Source: BOG-994 sp049514215 (GTDB lineage Bacteria > Pseudomonadota > Gammaproteobacteria > Burkholderiales > Burkholderiaceae_D). From it: 64,000 bases of DNA. This document shows, piece after piece, positions 1-8,421 of the stretch. The DNA lies in the NCBI GenBank assembly GCA_049514215.1, contig JBEKVI010000004.1:1-64000 (forward strand), written 5' to 3'. A program made the position numbers and the translations under genes. The notes beneath the pieces are model-generated. The model saw only the letters and a list, made by a program, of their open reading frames with translations. It was not told the origin of the DNA and did not search any database. The stretch's first letter is position 1, and every line of letters begins with the position of its first letter.

Positions 1-1014
1 GCCTGGCAGGGCCTAAGCCTGATACGCGGCGTGGGCGGCCAACACGTGTTCCTGGATCTGCTCGCCGGCAATTTCAGAACGCTCTTCGTCCTGCTGGCGG
101 CTCTGGGTGCTAGCAGCGGTTATCAAGACCTCTCCGCCGCCGCCAATGAACTCCAGAGCGCACTCGTCACCTCGGCATCGACCGGGATATCGAGCGCCTC
201 CGCACCTGCCGTGCTCGACAGCCAACTCACGAGTCTCGCCGACGCATTCAATCAGCTGACCCACGTCGCCTTCGATCACATCCAATTCTCGCTGGGCGGC
301 GGCGCCGATTTGACGGGCCTGGAGATTCTCGCGCTGGGTCTTTTCGTGACCGGATGCATCGCGATCTACCTGGCCGTGTTGTTCGTCGAGATCACGGCCA
401 TCCAAGTGGCGCTGCTACTCGTCTTTGCGATCGGACCTCTCTTTGTCGCAGCGGCTGCGTTTCGGGCCACCAGCAGTTACTTCGGCGCGTGGCTTCAAGG
501 TGTGCTGCGGTACGTGATTGAGATCGCGTTCTTGCTCGCATTGGCCGGCATCGGTGTTGGGCTCATGGGCCAGATTCTCACCAACCTGAACTCGGATCTC
601 GGAGTCGGGTCGGGTGCGGTCGGAACCAGTCTTAACCTCGGCGTGGCGTTTCTGAACACGCTCTTGACTGCCGTCATCATCGTCTACTTCACGACCAAGA
701 TCCACGCGATTGCCGCATCGGTCCTTGGTGGGGCCTCGCTCGCGGGCGCGGGCGTGGCGCTCGCTTCAGCGCTTGGTGGGTTCGCAGGAGGGACTCTGGG
801 CGCCCGCATTGGATGGGGCTCACTCCCGACGTCAAGCGCCAACCAACGAGGGATCGAGCGTGTACTCGAAAGTCACGCCTTCCCCTCAAGCGCGGCACGA
901 GAGCCAGGGACGGGCTCTGCCCCAGACACGCCGCACCTCGGAATTGAGACGCTCGGGCCCAACTGGACGAGCGAGCGATCGAAGTCACATCACTCAGGAA
1001 CTTCCCATCCATGA
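1..1014 (+). CDS. virB6: VirB6/TrbL-type T4SS inner-membrane protein (5' partial)
   Basis: Polytopic inner-membrane component of a type IV secretion system. The frame is open to the left edge, so the true start lies outside the window; a GTG at 31 is in frame but sits inside what looks like the N-terminal conserved region. Several long hydrophobic segments are visible, including GLEILALGLFVTGCIAIYL and the following stretch, as in the TrbL/VirB6 family. The C-terminal tail is polar and Ser/Pro rich. It is followed, with an ATGA overlap, by a lipoprotein gene and then virB8-B11, which makes the assignment firm by context. The sequence itself is too divergent to place in a subfamily. Confidence 0.82.
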   Translation, partial: AWQGLSLIRGVGGQHVFLDLLAGNFRTLFVLLAALGASSGYQDLSAAANELQSALVTSASTGISSASAPAVLDSQLTSLADAFNQLTHVAFDHIQFSLGGGADLTGLEILALGLFVTGCIAIYLAVLFVEITAIQVALLLVFAIGPLFVAAAAFRATSSYFGAWLQGVLRYVIEIAFLLALAGIGVGLMGQILTNLNSDLGVGSGAVGTSLNLGVAFLNTLLTAVIIVYFTTKIHAIAASVLGGASLAGAGVALASALGGFAGGTLGARIGWGSLPTSSANQRGIERVLESHAFPSSAAREPGTGSAPDTPHLGIETLGPNWTSERSKSHHSGTSHP

Positions 1015-1265
1015 AACACAAAAGCGGTAAGTCCCTTATGCCCTTCCTCATTCGTTGGCTGCTCCGACCGTGGACGCTCGTCGTCATCGGTCTTACGGGC
1101 TGTGCTCATGGTCCGCCGGAACTGGCCTATCCCACGGGTCTTACGGGACGCACGCCGATCAATCCACCCCCGACAAGCGCGCCGGATGTGGCCACCGGGA
1201 TGGACGAGCCGCCTATTCCGACAAACCCCACCCGGACCGGAGAGCCCGGCTCTGGGGGCCACTAG
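1011..1265 (+). CDS. virB7: VirB7-like T4SS lipoprotein
   Basis: Small 84-residue lipoprotein. A basic N terminus and hydrophobic stretch end in the lipobox LTGC, with the lipidated cysteine at residue 31, followed by a Pro/Thr/Gly-rich mature part of about 54 residues. It sits exactly where virB7 lies between virB6 and virB8, and its ATG overlaps the virB6 stop (ATGA). VirB7 proteins stabilise VirB9 at the outer membrane. An in-frame ATG at residue 10 would give a more usual signal-peptide length. The name rests on the lipobox, size and position, not on sequence similarity, which is always weak for VirB7. Confidence 0.7.
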   Translation: MKHKSGKSLMPFLIRWLLRPWTLVVIGLTGCAHGPPELAYPTGLTGRTPINPPPTSAPDVATGMDEPPIPTNPTRTGEPGSGGH

Positions 1266-1273
1266 GAAAAGCC

Positions 1274-1939
1274 ATGGAAGAGGAACAGCACCTGCCTCGG
1301 GTGGATTGGGAGACGTCGCTCGTCGCCAACGAGTCGCGCTCACGGCGCACGGCTTGGCGCGTGGCCGCCATCGCAACGCTGATCGCTGCGCTCGAAGCGA
1401 TCGCGCTTTCGGCACTTGCGCCGCTCCATTCGGTCGTCCCGTATGTGGTGAGCGTCGATCGCGCGACAGGCGATGCGCTCGTCGCTCCCACGGGAATCGA
1501 GTCCACCCAAACCCAGACGCTCAACGACAAGCACTGGATCTCGGAATTCATCGTGTCCCGGGAGCGCTATGTCTTTGCACTCTTGCAGCACGACTACGAC
1601 ACCGTGCAGCGCTTCAGCAGTCCCGGGGTCTGGGCACACTATGCCGGCCTCTACGAGGGCGAGGCGCCGCTTGATAAGAAACTCGGTGAGTCCACCGAAA
1701 TTCTGCCCCGCATTCTGAGCATAACCGTTGCGGAGGCGGGCATCGCCACGGCGCGTCTGGAAGTCGCCCGACACGAATCCACGGGAGCCATTCGAACACA
1801 ACGCTATGTTGCGACGCTTCGTTACCAGTACCACGTGCCGATGCGGGCGCGCGAATCCGAGTTGATCGCGAACCCCTTCGGGTTCAGGGTCACCGCCTAT
1901 CAGCTCGACGAGGAGCTCACCGGCGGAGGTGCACCATGA
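1274..1939 (+). CDS. virB8: VirB8 T4SS assembly protein
   Basis: Bitopic inner-membrane protein of the T4SS, 221 residues. There is a short cytoplasmic N terminus, one transmembrane segment at about residues 27-50, then the periplasmic NTF2-like domain. The family-typical ending NPFGFRVTAYQLDEE is clear. The ATG at 1274 is chosen because AGGAAA lies just upstream and the membrane segment then falls at the usual place; a longer open frame upstream overlaps virB7 and is ignored. The stop overlaps the virB9 start (ATGA). VirB8 links the inner-membrane complex to VirB9/VirB10 and is needed for assembly. Confidence 0.92.
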   Translation: MEEEQHLPRVDWETSLVANESRSRRTAWRVAAIATLIAALEAIALSALAPLHSVVPYVVSVDRATGDALVAPTGIESTQTQTLNDKHWISEFIVSRERYVFALLQHDYDTVQRFSSPGVWAHYAGLYEGEAPLDKKLGESTEILPRILSITVAEAGIATARLEVARHESTGAIRTQRYVATLRYQYHVPMRARESELIANPFGFRVTAYQLDEELTGGGAP

Positions 1940-2763
1940 TGCCCTTTGCGCTTTCCCTCGCCCTCGTGATTTCCGGATGGGCTTCGTCTGCCCTGGGTGC
2001 GGAACTCCAGCCATCGAGCGGCGTGTCCCACCCCATTGGCTCGGATCCGCGCGTGCGCAGCATTGTTTATACAGGGGAAAGTCCCGTGCGGGTCACCGTC
2101 GGACCCTACCCGGCACTCATCGCGCTTGAGCCTGGCGAAGCAATTGCTGACGTGGCCTCCGACGGCAACCAGGCTAGCCCCAAAACCTGGAACATCGTCT
2201 GGCGTTCCGGCCAGAACTACCTATTCGTGCAACCGGGCCCAGGAGCACGTCCCGCGAGTCTGACGCTCAAGACTGCACAGCGCGCGTATCTTTTTGACCT
2301 CTGGCCCGATCTGGATGCGACGCTTCTCGATCCGACCCGCACAGCGCTTCTCGTCGTCACGCTACCCCACCCGCCCGAGAACAAATCGGTGAGCCGGGCT
2401 GCTCCCATCGACTCGATCGCGCTCGTGCCGCGTCGCAACCGGTCGTACACACTCGAGGTCGTAAGCGAAGTGGAAGATATCCGGCCACGTGCCATCTTCG
2501 ACGATGGCCGCTTCACCTACATGCGCTTTCCCAACAATCTTATGATTCCGGCGATCTACAAGAGCACTCCGAAAAGCCATAGCGAGCAGCTCATGAATTC
2601 TCATCTGGAGGGGGACTGGGTTGTGCTGCACGGGATTGCACCGCTTTGGAACCTGCGTCTGGGCGGCTCAGTCCTGGGGATTTTTAACGAGCGGTTCGAC
2701 CCGGAAGGCGTTCCCCCGGAGAACGGCATGACGGTACCGGGTCTTCTTAGGAGTGCCCCATGA
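1936..2763 (+). CDS. virB9: VirB9 T4SS core-complex protein
   Basis: Periplasmic/outer-membrane core component, 275 residues. It has a classical signal peptide (hydrophobic residues about 4-18, cleavage near ALGA). The C-terminal VirB9/CagX domain is recognisable from YTLEV, then IFDDGRFTYMRFPNN and later LRLGGSVLGIFNERFD. It overlaps virB8 and virB10 by four bases each, so it is translationally coupled in the operon. Partner proteins are VirB7 (lipoprotein) and VirB10. Length is normal for the family and nothing looks truncated. Confidence 0.93.
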   Translation: MMPFALSLALVISGWASSALGAELQPSSGVSHPIGSDPRVRSIVYTGESPVRVTVGPYPALIALEPGEAIADVASDGNQASPKTWNIVWRSGQNYLFVQPGPGARPASLTLKTAQRAYLFDLWPDLDATLLDPTRTALLVVTLPHPPENKSVSRAAPIDSIALVPRRNRSYTLEVVSEVEDIRPRAIFDDGRFTYMRFPNNLMIPAIYKSTPKSHSEQLMNSHLEGDWVVLHGIAPLWNLRLGGSVLGIFNERFDPEGVPPENGMTVPGLLRSAP

Positions 2764-3998
2764 TGGAGTCCCCTGTCCCCGCCGTCGACGAAAAACCCGC
2801 GGGCGATCGCCAGGAGTTCCGTGCCGAGGCGAAACGACCCTCCAAGCATTGGTTCTTCGCCGTTACCATGATTCTGATCCTGGTTCTGGGCGTCTCTCTT
2901 GCCGCATGGCTCATCCGGGAGAAACTGCGCGAAGTGGTCGCGGAACATCTGCATTCTTCCACCGCGTTGGACGAGGAGCCCAAGGAGAACCCCAAGCACG
3001 GCCGAACTTTCGATGCACTCATCCCGGGGGCGGATTCGAGGGGAATTGGCCTCGCGATGAGCGATCCCGCTCGCAAGACCGGGTCCGTTCCTCCGATTCC
3101 GACGCTTCCCGGCCTGCCCGAAAGCGTCTTGACTGGCACGGCGAGTCCCCAAAATGTTCCGGTCGTGCCGCCTCTGCCATCCGGCCCGATCCCGTCCTCG
3201 ATATCGCCCTTAAATCCGGTGGCTTCCGTGGCGGTTCCTTCCATGATGGTCGAAGCGGCCCCGTCCCCCGCACCGGCTGGACCTCCTGCCCCACCCCTTT
3301 CCGTGGCCTCAAAGGGGATCACTTCGGGACTCAGCGCCGAGCCCAATGCTCAGACGGGCCCGCTTGCGGGCGCCATCCAATCCACACGCATCAACGACAC
3401 CGAAGCGCGAACTCTGCACGGACGCGATCTCGTGCTCGCGCGCGGTGCCTACATCCCGTGCGTCCTGGAAACCCAGCTGGTCTCGAACATTGCCGGATTT
3501 GTCTCGTGCATCGTCACCGAAAACATCTACTCGGACAACGGTCACACCGTTCTTATCGAGCGAGGCGCTCACGTCTCGGGCGAGTATCGCAGCGACACAC
3601 GCAATGGTGACACGCGTCTTTTTGTGCTCTGGGACCGCATCAAGACGCCTTACGGCATTCTCGTCGACGTCGAGTCACCGGGGGGCGATGCGGTGGGGGG
3701 CCAGGGACTGCCGGGCTATATCGACAATCACTGGTGGGAGCGCATTGGTGCGGCGTTCCTCCTTTCTTCCTTTCAGGATGTGGTCGGAATCGCCATGGCC
3801 CGCGAGGCCGCGCAGACCAGTGGTACCACCATCAACACGGCTCCGACCAATACCGTCGGCACGGCTCAGGATCTCGCCAAAGAAGTGCTCAGCAGCACCA
3901 TTAACATCCCACCTACGCTCTTCAAGAACCGCGGTGAACTCCTGACGATCTATGTCGCGCGCGATCTGCGCTTCGATGGCGTCTACCGGGTGCAGTAA
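2760..3998 (+). CDS. virB10: VirB10/TrbI T4SS core protein
   Basis: Energy-sensing scaffold spanning both membranes, 412 residues. Order: short acidic cytoplasmic N terminus, one membrane segment (about 31-52), a Pro-rich periplasmic linker (about 95-200), then the C-terminal TrbI domain. The TrbI domain contains LARGAYIPCVLETQLVSN, a GHTVLIERGAHVSGEY stretch and WERIGAAFLLS, the outer-membrane pore helix region. The C terminus LLTIYVARDLRFDGVY is typical. The start overlaps the virB9 stop and the stop overlaps the virB11 start (TAATGG). It is probably intact. Confidence 0.94.
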   Translation: MMESPVPAVDEKPAGDRQEFRAEAKRPSKHWFFAVTMILILVLGVSLAAWLIREKLREVVAEHLHSSTALDEEPKENPKHGRTFDALIPGADSRGIGLAMSDPARKTGSVPPIPTLPGLPESVLTGTASPQNVPVVPPLPSGPIPSSISPLNPVASVAVPSMMVEAAPSPAPAGPPAPPLSVASKGITSGLSAEPNAQTGPLAGAIQSTRINDTEARTLHGRDLVLARGAYIPCVLETQLVSNIAGFVSCIVTENIYSDNGHTVLIERGAHVSGEYRSDTRNGDTRLFVLWDRIKTPYGILVDVESPGGDAVGGQGLPGYIDNHWWERIGAAFLLSSFQDVVGIAMAREAAQTSGTTINTAPTNTVGTAQDLAKEVLSSTINIPPTLFKNRGELLTIYVARDLRFDGVYRVQ

Positions 3999-5071
3999 TG
4001 GATGGAGGTCTTCCGCGCGACACCTCCGTGCGGCTTCATCTGGCACCCCTTCAGTCGCTGCTGCAGGACCCCGACGTCACCGAGATCGCGATCAACGGCC
4101 CCAATCTCGTCTTCGCCGAGAAGTCGGGTATCTGGACGCGCTGCGAGCTCCCTGGTGGATTTTCCGCGCACGCCGCGCACGCCCTGGGAGTCGCCATCGC
4201 CCGCCTGAGCGACCAGATCTGGAACGAGCAGTATCCTCTGCTCAGTGCCTCGACCCCCGCTTTGCCGATCCCCAATGCGGCTTCGGACGAGATGGCTTCG
4301 GATGTCGCAAGCCGCGAACTGCGGTTTCAGCTTGTTGGACCTCCCGCCGTCGCGCCTGAGCACTACTCGGTCACCATCCGCAAACCTGCTCTCGTAGAGC
4401 GCAGTCTCGGCGATTTTGCGCGCGACGGGCTTTTTGAGCGCGTGCGCGCGAACGATCCGTCCCCTTTAGGCAACGACCAACGGTTGCTTGAACTTCTCTC
4501 CCGCAAACGGCATCAGGAATTTCTGCGCGAGGCGGTCGTCTCGCGTAAGAATATCGTGGTCGCGGGAGCCACCGGCTCTGGCAAGACGACCTTCATGAAG
4601 GCACTGGTGCGCGAGATTCCGCCATCCGAGCGCATCATCACGATCGAGGATGTCCGCGAACTGACGCTGCCGCACCCCAACAAGGTGCATCTTCTCTACA
4701 GTAAGGGCAAGCAGTCGGGTAGCGATGTGACGGCCAAGGACCTTCTTGAAGCGTGCCTGCGCATGAAACCGGATCGCATCCTGCTCGCTGAAGTGCGCGG
4801 GGACGAATGCCTCTACTACGTACGCAATGCCGCATCGGGCCATCCCGGAAGTATCACGAGTGTGCACGCGGGCTCGCCCGCGCTCGCTCTCGAGCAGATG
4901 GCGATCATGATCAAGGATAGTCCTGGCGGCGCTCATCTGGACTTCTCTGTCATCCAGCGCCTTCTCGTCCTTACCGTGGACGTGATCGTCCAGTTCGAGG
5001 TACAGAACGGCAAGAGATTCATGAGCGAGATCTACTTTGCCCCCGAGCGTAAGCATGCCGCGCCCGCATGA
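3998..5071 (+). CDS. virB11: VirB11 T4SS secretion ATPase
   Basis: Hexameric traffic ATPase at the cytoplasmic base of the T4SS, 357 residues. Walker A GATGSGKTT lies at about residues 189-197. It is followed by the Asp box (IITIEDVRELTLPH), Walker B (RILLAEVRGDE) and the His box (GHPGSITSVHAGS), all in the usual order and spacing. The N-terminal domain carries the motif TEIAINGPN. The gene begins one base inside the virB10 stop. It is the last gene of the visible operon; the next gene is convergent, with 40 bases between. No virD4 follows here; a VirD4 gene is found at 33.7 kb. Confidence 0.96.
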   Translation: MDGGLPRDTSVRLHLAPLQSLLQDPDVTEIAINGPNLVFAEKSGIWTRCELPGGFSAHAAHALGVAIARLSDQIWNEQYPLLSASTPALPIPNAASDEMASDVASRELRFQLVGPPAVAPEHYSVTIRKPALVERSLGDFARDGLFERVRANDPSPLGNDQRLLELLSRKRHQEFLREAVVSRKNIVVAGATGSGKTTFMKALVREIPPSERIITIEDVRELTLPHPNKVHLLYSKGKQSGSDVTAKDLLEACLRMKPDRILLAEVRGDECLYYVRNAASGHPGSITSVHAGSPALALEQMAIMIKDSPGGAHLDFSVIQRLLVLTVDVIVQFEVQNGKRFMSEIYFAPERKHAAPA

Positions 5072-5111
5072 ACCCACCGCTCAAGAGAATCGTGATCTTT
5101 TCTGCGCCCGG

Positions 5112-6545
5112 TTAGCCCGGTCGTCGCGCAGCCTCCCAGGCTGCGGTGCGCCCATCGATATACGCCTGGGCCTCGGCGCAGTCGTGAAGCGTAGGCATGG
5201 TGTGATGCGTTCCTCCGTTCGCATCCGGCACGGGGAGTTCGGAAACCAGTTCGGCCTGGATTCGCTGCAAGTGGGACACCGGCAGCTTGGACGGGTCGAC
5301 CTGCGGAGCCGTCGGCACCACAACACCCTGTAAGGGGTTGTCGGTACGTGGCGTCGTCAAAGTCAGGACATTGCCCACGTTGGGCGCCTTCGCATCGCGT
5401 TGTGTGAGGGGGGGTAGCTTCCAGCGTACCTCTATCGTCGCCAGGATCGAGGTGTGGTCCAGCGGCGTCGTGTCGGGCGGGACCCGAAACACGGTCCCCG
5501 GCGCAATCAGCGGCGAGACCAGAACCGTCGGCACGCGCAGTCCAAAACGGGTGAAGTCGAATCCGAACTCACCTGCGGTCGAGTCCGGGGGCGTTGCGTT
5601 GGTCGGCGGCGCGACGTGGTCGAAGCAGCCTCCGTGCTCGTCATAGGTGATGATGAGAAGCGTCTCGTTCCATTGCGGACTGTTTCGCAATGCGATGTAG
5701 ACGTCGTGGATCAACTGCTCACCGAGTGCCACGTCATAGTTGGGATGCTGACTGTTACCCGCCGCACTCCAACTCGGCTCGAGAAAGCTGTAGGGTGCGA
5801 GCTTGCCGTTCGCTGCGGCCTTCTGGAAATCCGTGAAGAGGCCGAAGTGGCTCTTCGCCGCGTTCGTGGTATCCGGAAAATCCAGACGGGTGAGCGGACT
5901 CGAGGTGTAGCCGTAGATCACCCAGTTGATGTTGTTCTTCGACAGGAGACCAAAGATGCTAGGCGCCGTGTATTTCTTGGTCTTGTCGTCCATGTGACCC
6001 TGCGACGTTCCGGCGCAGGCGAAGGCCCGGTTCGGAAGGGTCTCCGTCGGTGCCGATGAGAACCACTGGTCGCACACCGCGTAGCCCCGCGCCAGTGCGG
6101 AGAGCACGGGCAGTGTTTGTGGTGTGAACACGCCCATGATGTCCGAGGCGACGGTGCCCGAGATGATGGAGTACCCGGAGTCCGTGGCTTCCCATCCCAG
6201 GGTATAGGCATAGTTGGTCACAAAGCCCTGATTGGTGGCCACGGGCGGAACCGGCGCCGTGTCCGAGCCAAAGAGCTGGGCGTTGGTGGCGGTGTAGCCC
6301 TCACCGGGATCGGCTCCGGGCATGTAGTAGGCGTTAGGTGTCTCGGCGGTAATCGAAAAGACCGTGACCGGATTGCCGTTCGCATCGGGATTCGATTCGG
6401 TCCCCGTCAGACCGTCGAAGGGCTGGCCTGCCGGTGAGACATTGCCCTCTGCGGCGTACAACATCCCGAGCATGTGATCAAAAGAGCGGTTCTCAAGCAT
6501 CAACACAACAATGTTCTGAATCGCGGCGAGCTGATTGGTGGCCAT
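5112..6545 (-). CDS. Phosphoesterase family protein (phospholipase C / acid phosphatase type)
   Basis: Enzyme of the phosphoesterase family that includes bacterial phospholipases C and AcpA acid phosphatases, 477 residues. Visible motifs are ENRSFDH near the N terminus (residues 18-24), the nucleophile region SAPTETLPNR and the metal-binding DEHGGCFDH. Many family members are exported with a Tat signal; here the protein begins directly at the catalytic fold (MATNQLAAIQN), so no signal peptide is present. The start is supported by GAGAAAG upstream. It converges on virB11 with a 40-base gap. Substrate (phospholipid or other phosphoester) cannot be told from sequence. A cytosolic location or a non-Sec route is implied. 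Confidence 0.85.
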   Translation of the reverse strand: MATNQLAAIQNIVVLMLENRSFDHMLGMLYAAEGNVSPAGQPFDGLTGTESNPDANGNPVTVFSITAETPNAYYMPGADPGEGYTATNAQLFGSDTAPVPPVATNQGFVTNYAYTLGWEATDSGYSIISGTVASDIMGVFTPQTLPVLSALARGYAVCDQWFSSAPTETLPNRAFACAGTSQGHMDDKTKKYTAPSIFGLLSKNNINWVIYGYTSSPLTRLDFPDTTNAAKSHFGLFTDFQKAAANGKLAPYSFLEPSWSAAGNSQHPNYDVALGEQLIHDVYIALRNSPQWNETLLIITYDEHGGCFDHVAPPTNATPPDSTAGEFGFDFTRFGLRVPTVLVSPLIAPGTVFRVPPDTTPLDHTSILATIEVRWKLPPLTQRDAKAPNVGNVLTLTTPRTDNPLQGVVVPTAPQVDPSKLPVSHLQRIQAELVSELPVPDANGGTHHTMPTLHDCAEAQAYIDGRTAAWEAARRPG

Positions 6546-6981
6546 AGTGCTTTCTCAAAACGGATTTCAGACAGGGAACCGGCCCATCGCGCGCGAGCCA
6601 GGGAGAGTCTCCGACCCGGCCCTATGACGATGGTTCCAGTCCCGAGGAGGCCAAGGAATTACTCTTAATGCCATGTACGCGATCGGTGAATCGAGTCGCG
6701 CGTCCAATTCGCTAGCCTTCGGAACTCCTCGACGAAGACCGGGCAGGTCCTTCGCATCCTATCGGAATGTCATGCGGGGGAAGTGTATCCCCGAGTCGTG
6801 TGACAGGCCCATGAATCGGGGCTTGAGCGGACGTGGCGGTGGCTTCTCCTCCGCTTCTCCTCCTTTGGGAGCACGAGCCAGGCCACGTGGCGCTAGGGAA
6901 TGAGCCTACGCAATGCTTACGCGCTTTGATCCCCACAATACGAAATGCGGGGGGCCGCCGGAAAGAGAACTTGAGCAGGAC
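6546..6981. other. Non-coding stretch between two minus-strand genes
   Basis: There are 436 bases between the start of the phosphoesterase gene and the stop of the flavoprotein gene, both on the minus strand. No open frame here has a convincing start, ribosome site or recognisable protein. It presumably carries the phosphoesterase promoter. I see no strong hairpin followed by a T tract. Confidence 0.4.
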
Positions 6982-8235
6982 CTACGTGCTCGCACGCGCC
7001 GCGAACGCGGCAAGACCTGCCGAGATCAGCACGCTGTCATCCTGCGGGGTGTGAACTCGGCTACAAAGTACGTCGCGCCAATGGCGCTCGAGCGGATTGT
7101 GTCGTGACAGGCCGTGATTGCCTGTCAATCGCAGCGCAATTTCAACGGCTCTAATCGCGTTACGGGTGACATTGAACTTGACCATCCCGCTCTCGACAGC
7201 GCTCGGTGCCGCATCCCCGTCGGTACGATTGATGAGGTCGTCGATGAGTGCGCGATTGGCCAACAAGAGAGCCTCAATTTCTCCCACTTCCTGCTGGATG
7301 CGCGCAAGGCTCGACAGGGGCGCTCCCAGATTAGATGGCGTTCGCGTCGCAAGAAAGTCCAAAAGCCATGCGCGCCCAGCCCAGGCCACGGCGTCGTAGA
7401 GCGTGCACAGAAGTGCGGCCATCCAGGCCGCCTGGTCAGCTTCCCTCGCGTTCGTCCAGTCCGAAGGCGGACGGATGTCGACGGCGTGATCGGCCGGGAG
7501 GAGGACGTCGGTCAGAACGGCGTCGTGGCTTCCACTTGCGCGCAGCCCCAGATGATCCCAGCTCTCCTCGATGCGAATCGAGTTGTCTTGCGCGTCGGGA
7601 TTTCTTGGCACCAGAAAAAAACCCATCTCGGGTTCCGGATCGTCGGTGCGCGCCCAGACCGAGAGCCAGCGCAAGCCAGGAATACCCGTCGAGTACAGCT
7701 TGCGCCCACTGAGAACCCAGCCATCGGCGGTGCGCTTTGCGACCGTGGCGGGCAAGCCGCCGCGTGCCGGGGAGCCGAGGTCGGGCTCCACGCGAAGATT
7801 GTTGACGAGGCCGCCTTCGTCGACGGCGCTCTTCCATACAGCCTCACGCAGGTGGAGCGGCCAGCGACTCTCCGCACGCGAGAGCGCGCGATGCACCAGG
7901 TAAGTCATGGTGAGAATGAGCGCAGTCGAAGGCTCCCCGAATCCCACCGCCCGAATGATTCGGCACGCCTGCGCCAGGTTGGCGCCACCCCCGCCCAGGC
8001 GCGTGGGCGCGACGGCGCCAATCAGGCCCTCGGCATGGAGTGCGGCGAGGTTCTCGAAAGGAAATCGGCCTGTGCGGTCCAGTTCCTCCGCGCCCTTTGC
8101 AAGGCGCTTCGAGAGCGCTTCGAGATCCGCGTCGGTCCAACTGCCCGGATGCTTGGCCCCATCGCGCGAGGGCTCGAGGGCGCGAATCGGGGGTGCGGGG
8201 CGCTTCGGAAACTCTTTAAGGAGGGGACTCGTCAT
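6982..8235 (-). CDS. Acyl-CoA dehydrogenase-fold flavoprotein (SfnB/DszC-like)
   Basis: FAD/FMN-dependent protein of the acyl-CoA dehydrogenase superfamily, 417 residues. The N-terminal helical part includes RLGGGGANLAQACRIIRAVG. The middle beta domain has WVLSGRKLYSTGIPGLRWLSV and WDHLGLRASGSHD, the latter matching the family LGLRaSgS signature. The C-terminal four-helix domain ends with GNHGLSRHNPLERHWRDVL. It is divergent from an SsuD-like monooxygenase and ABC transporter, so a role in organosulfur oxidation, like SfnB or DszC/SfnC monooxygenases, is more likely than fatty-acid oxidation. That role is inferred from context. The exact reaction is unknown. Confidence 0.8.
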   Translation of the reverse strand: MTSPLLKEFPKRPAPPIRALEPSRDGAKHPGSWTDADLEALSKRLAKGAEELDRTGRFPFENLAALHAEGLIGAVAPTRLGGGGANLAQACRIIRAVGFGEPSTALILTMTYLVHRALSRAESRWPLHLREAVWKSAVDEGGLVNNLRVEPDLGSPARGGLPATVAKRTADGWVLSGRKLYSTGIPGLRWLSVWARTDDPEPEMGFFLVPRNPDAQDNSIRIEESWDHLGLRASGSHDAVLTDVLLPADHAVDIRPPSDWTNAREADQAAWMAALLCTLYDAVAWAGRAWLLDFLATRTPSNLGAPLSSLARIQQEVGEIEALLLANRALIDDLINRTDGDAAPSAVESGMVKFNVTRNAIRAVEIALRLTGNHGLSRHNPLERHWRDVLCSRVHTPQDDSVLISAGLAAFAARAST

Positions 8236-8299
8236 GAATACACGTCAAAAAGGCTCTTCATGCGTTAGAGCCTACGCCGTCGGGTGCATGCTGTGAATC

Positions 8300-8360
8300 A
8301 CTCAATCGGCATAAGAAAAATGATTGTTCGCATAACGAATCGCAGTTTTCTCATTTGTAG
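8300..8360. promoter_or_regulatory. AT-rich divergent control region with inverted repeat
   Basis: The gap between the divergent flavoprotein and monooxygenase genes holds an AT-rich island in otherwise GC-rich DNA. Inside it TTCG-CATAA-CGAA (8327-8339) forms an interrupted palindrome, flanked by AATGATT on the left and TCATTT on the right. It is a plausible operator for a LysR- or sigma54-type sulfur regulator, but no regulator gene lies beside it. No -35/-10 pair is assigned. Confidence 0.4.
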
Positions 8361-8421
8361 GGTGTATCCGAACCCTCTACCTTTGACGGGTTCGCCGTAA
8401 CCTTTGTGAAGGATGGAAGCT

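Noticed and set aside
5120..5145. Terminator for the virB operon within the phosphoesterase gene
   Set aside because: CGCAGCCT and AGGCTGCG pair well but there is no T tract and the site is inside the convergent coding region.
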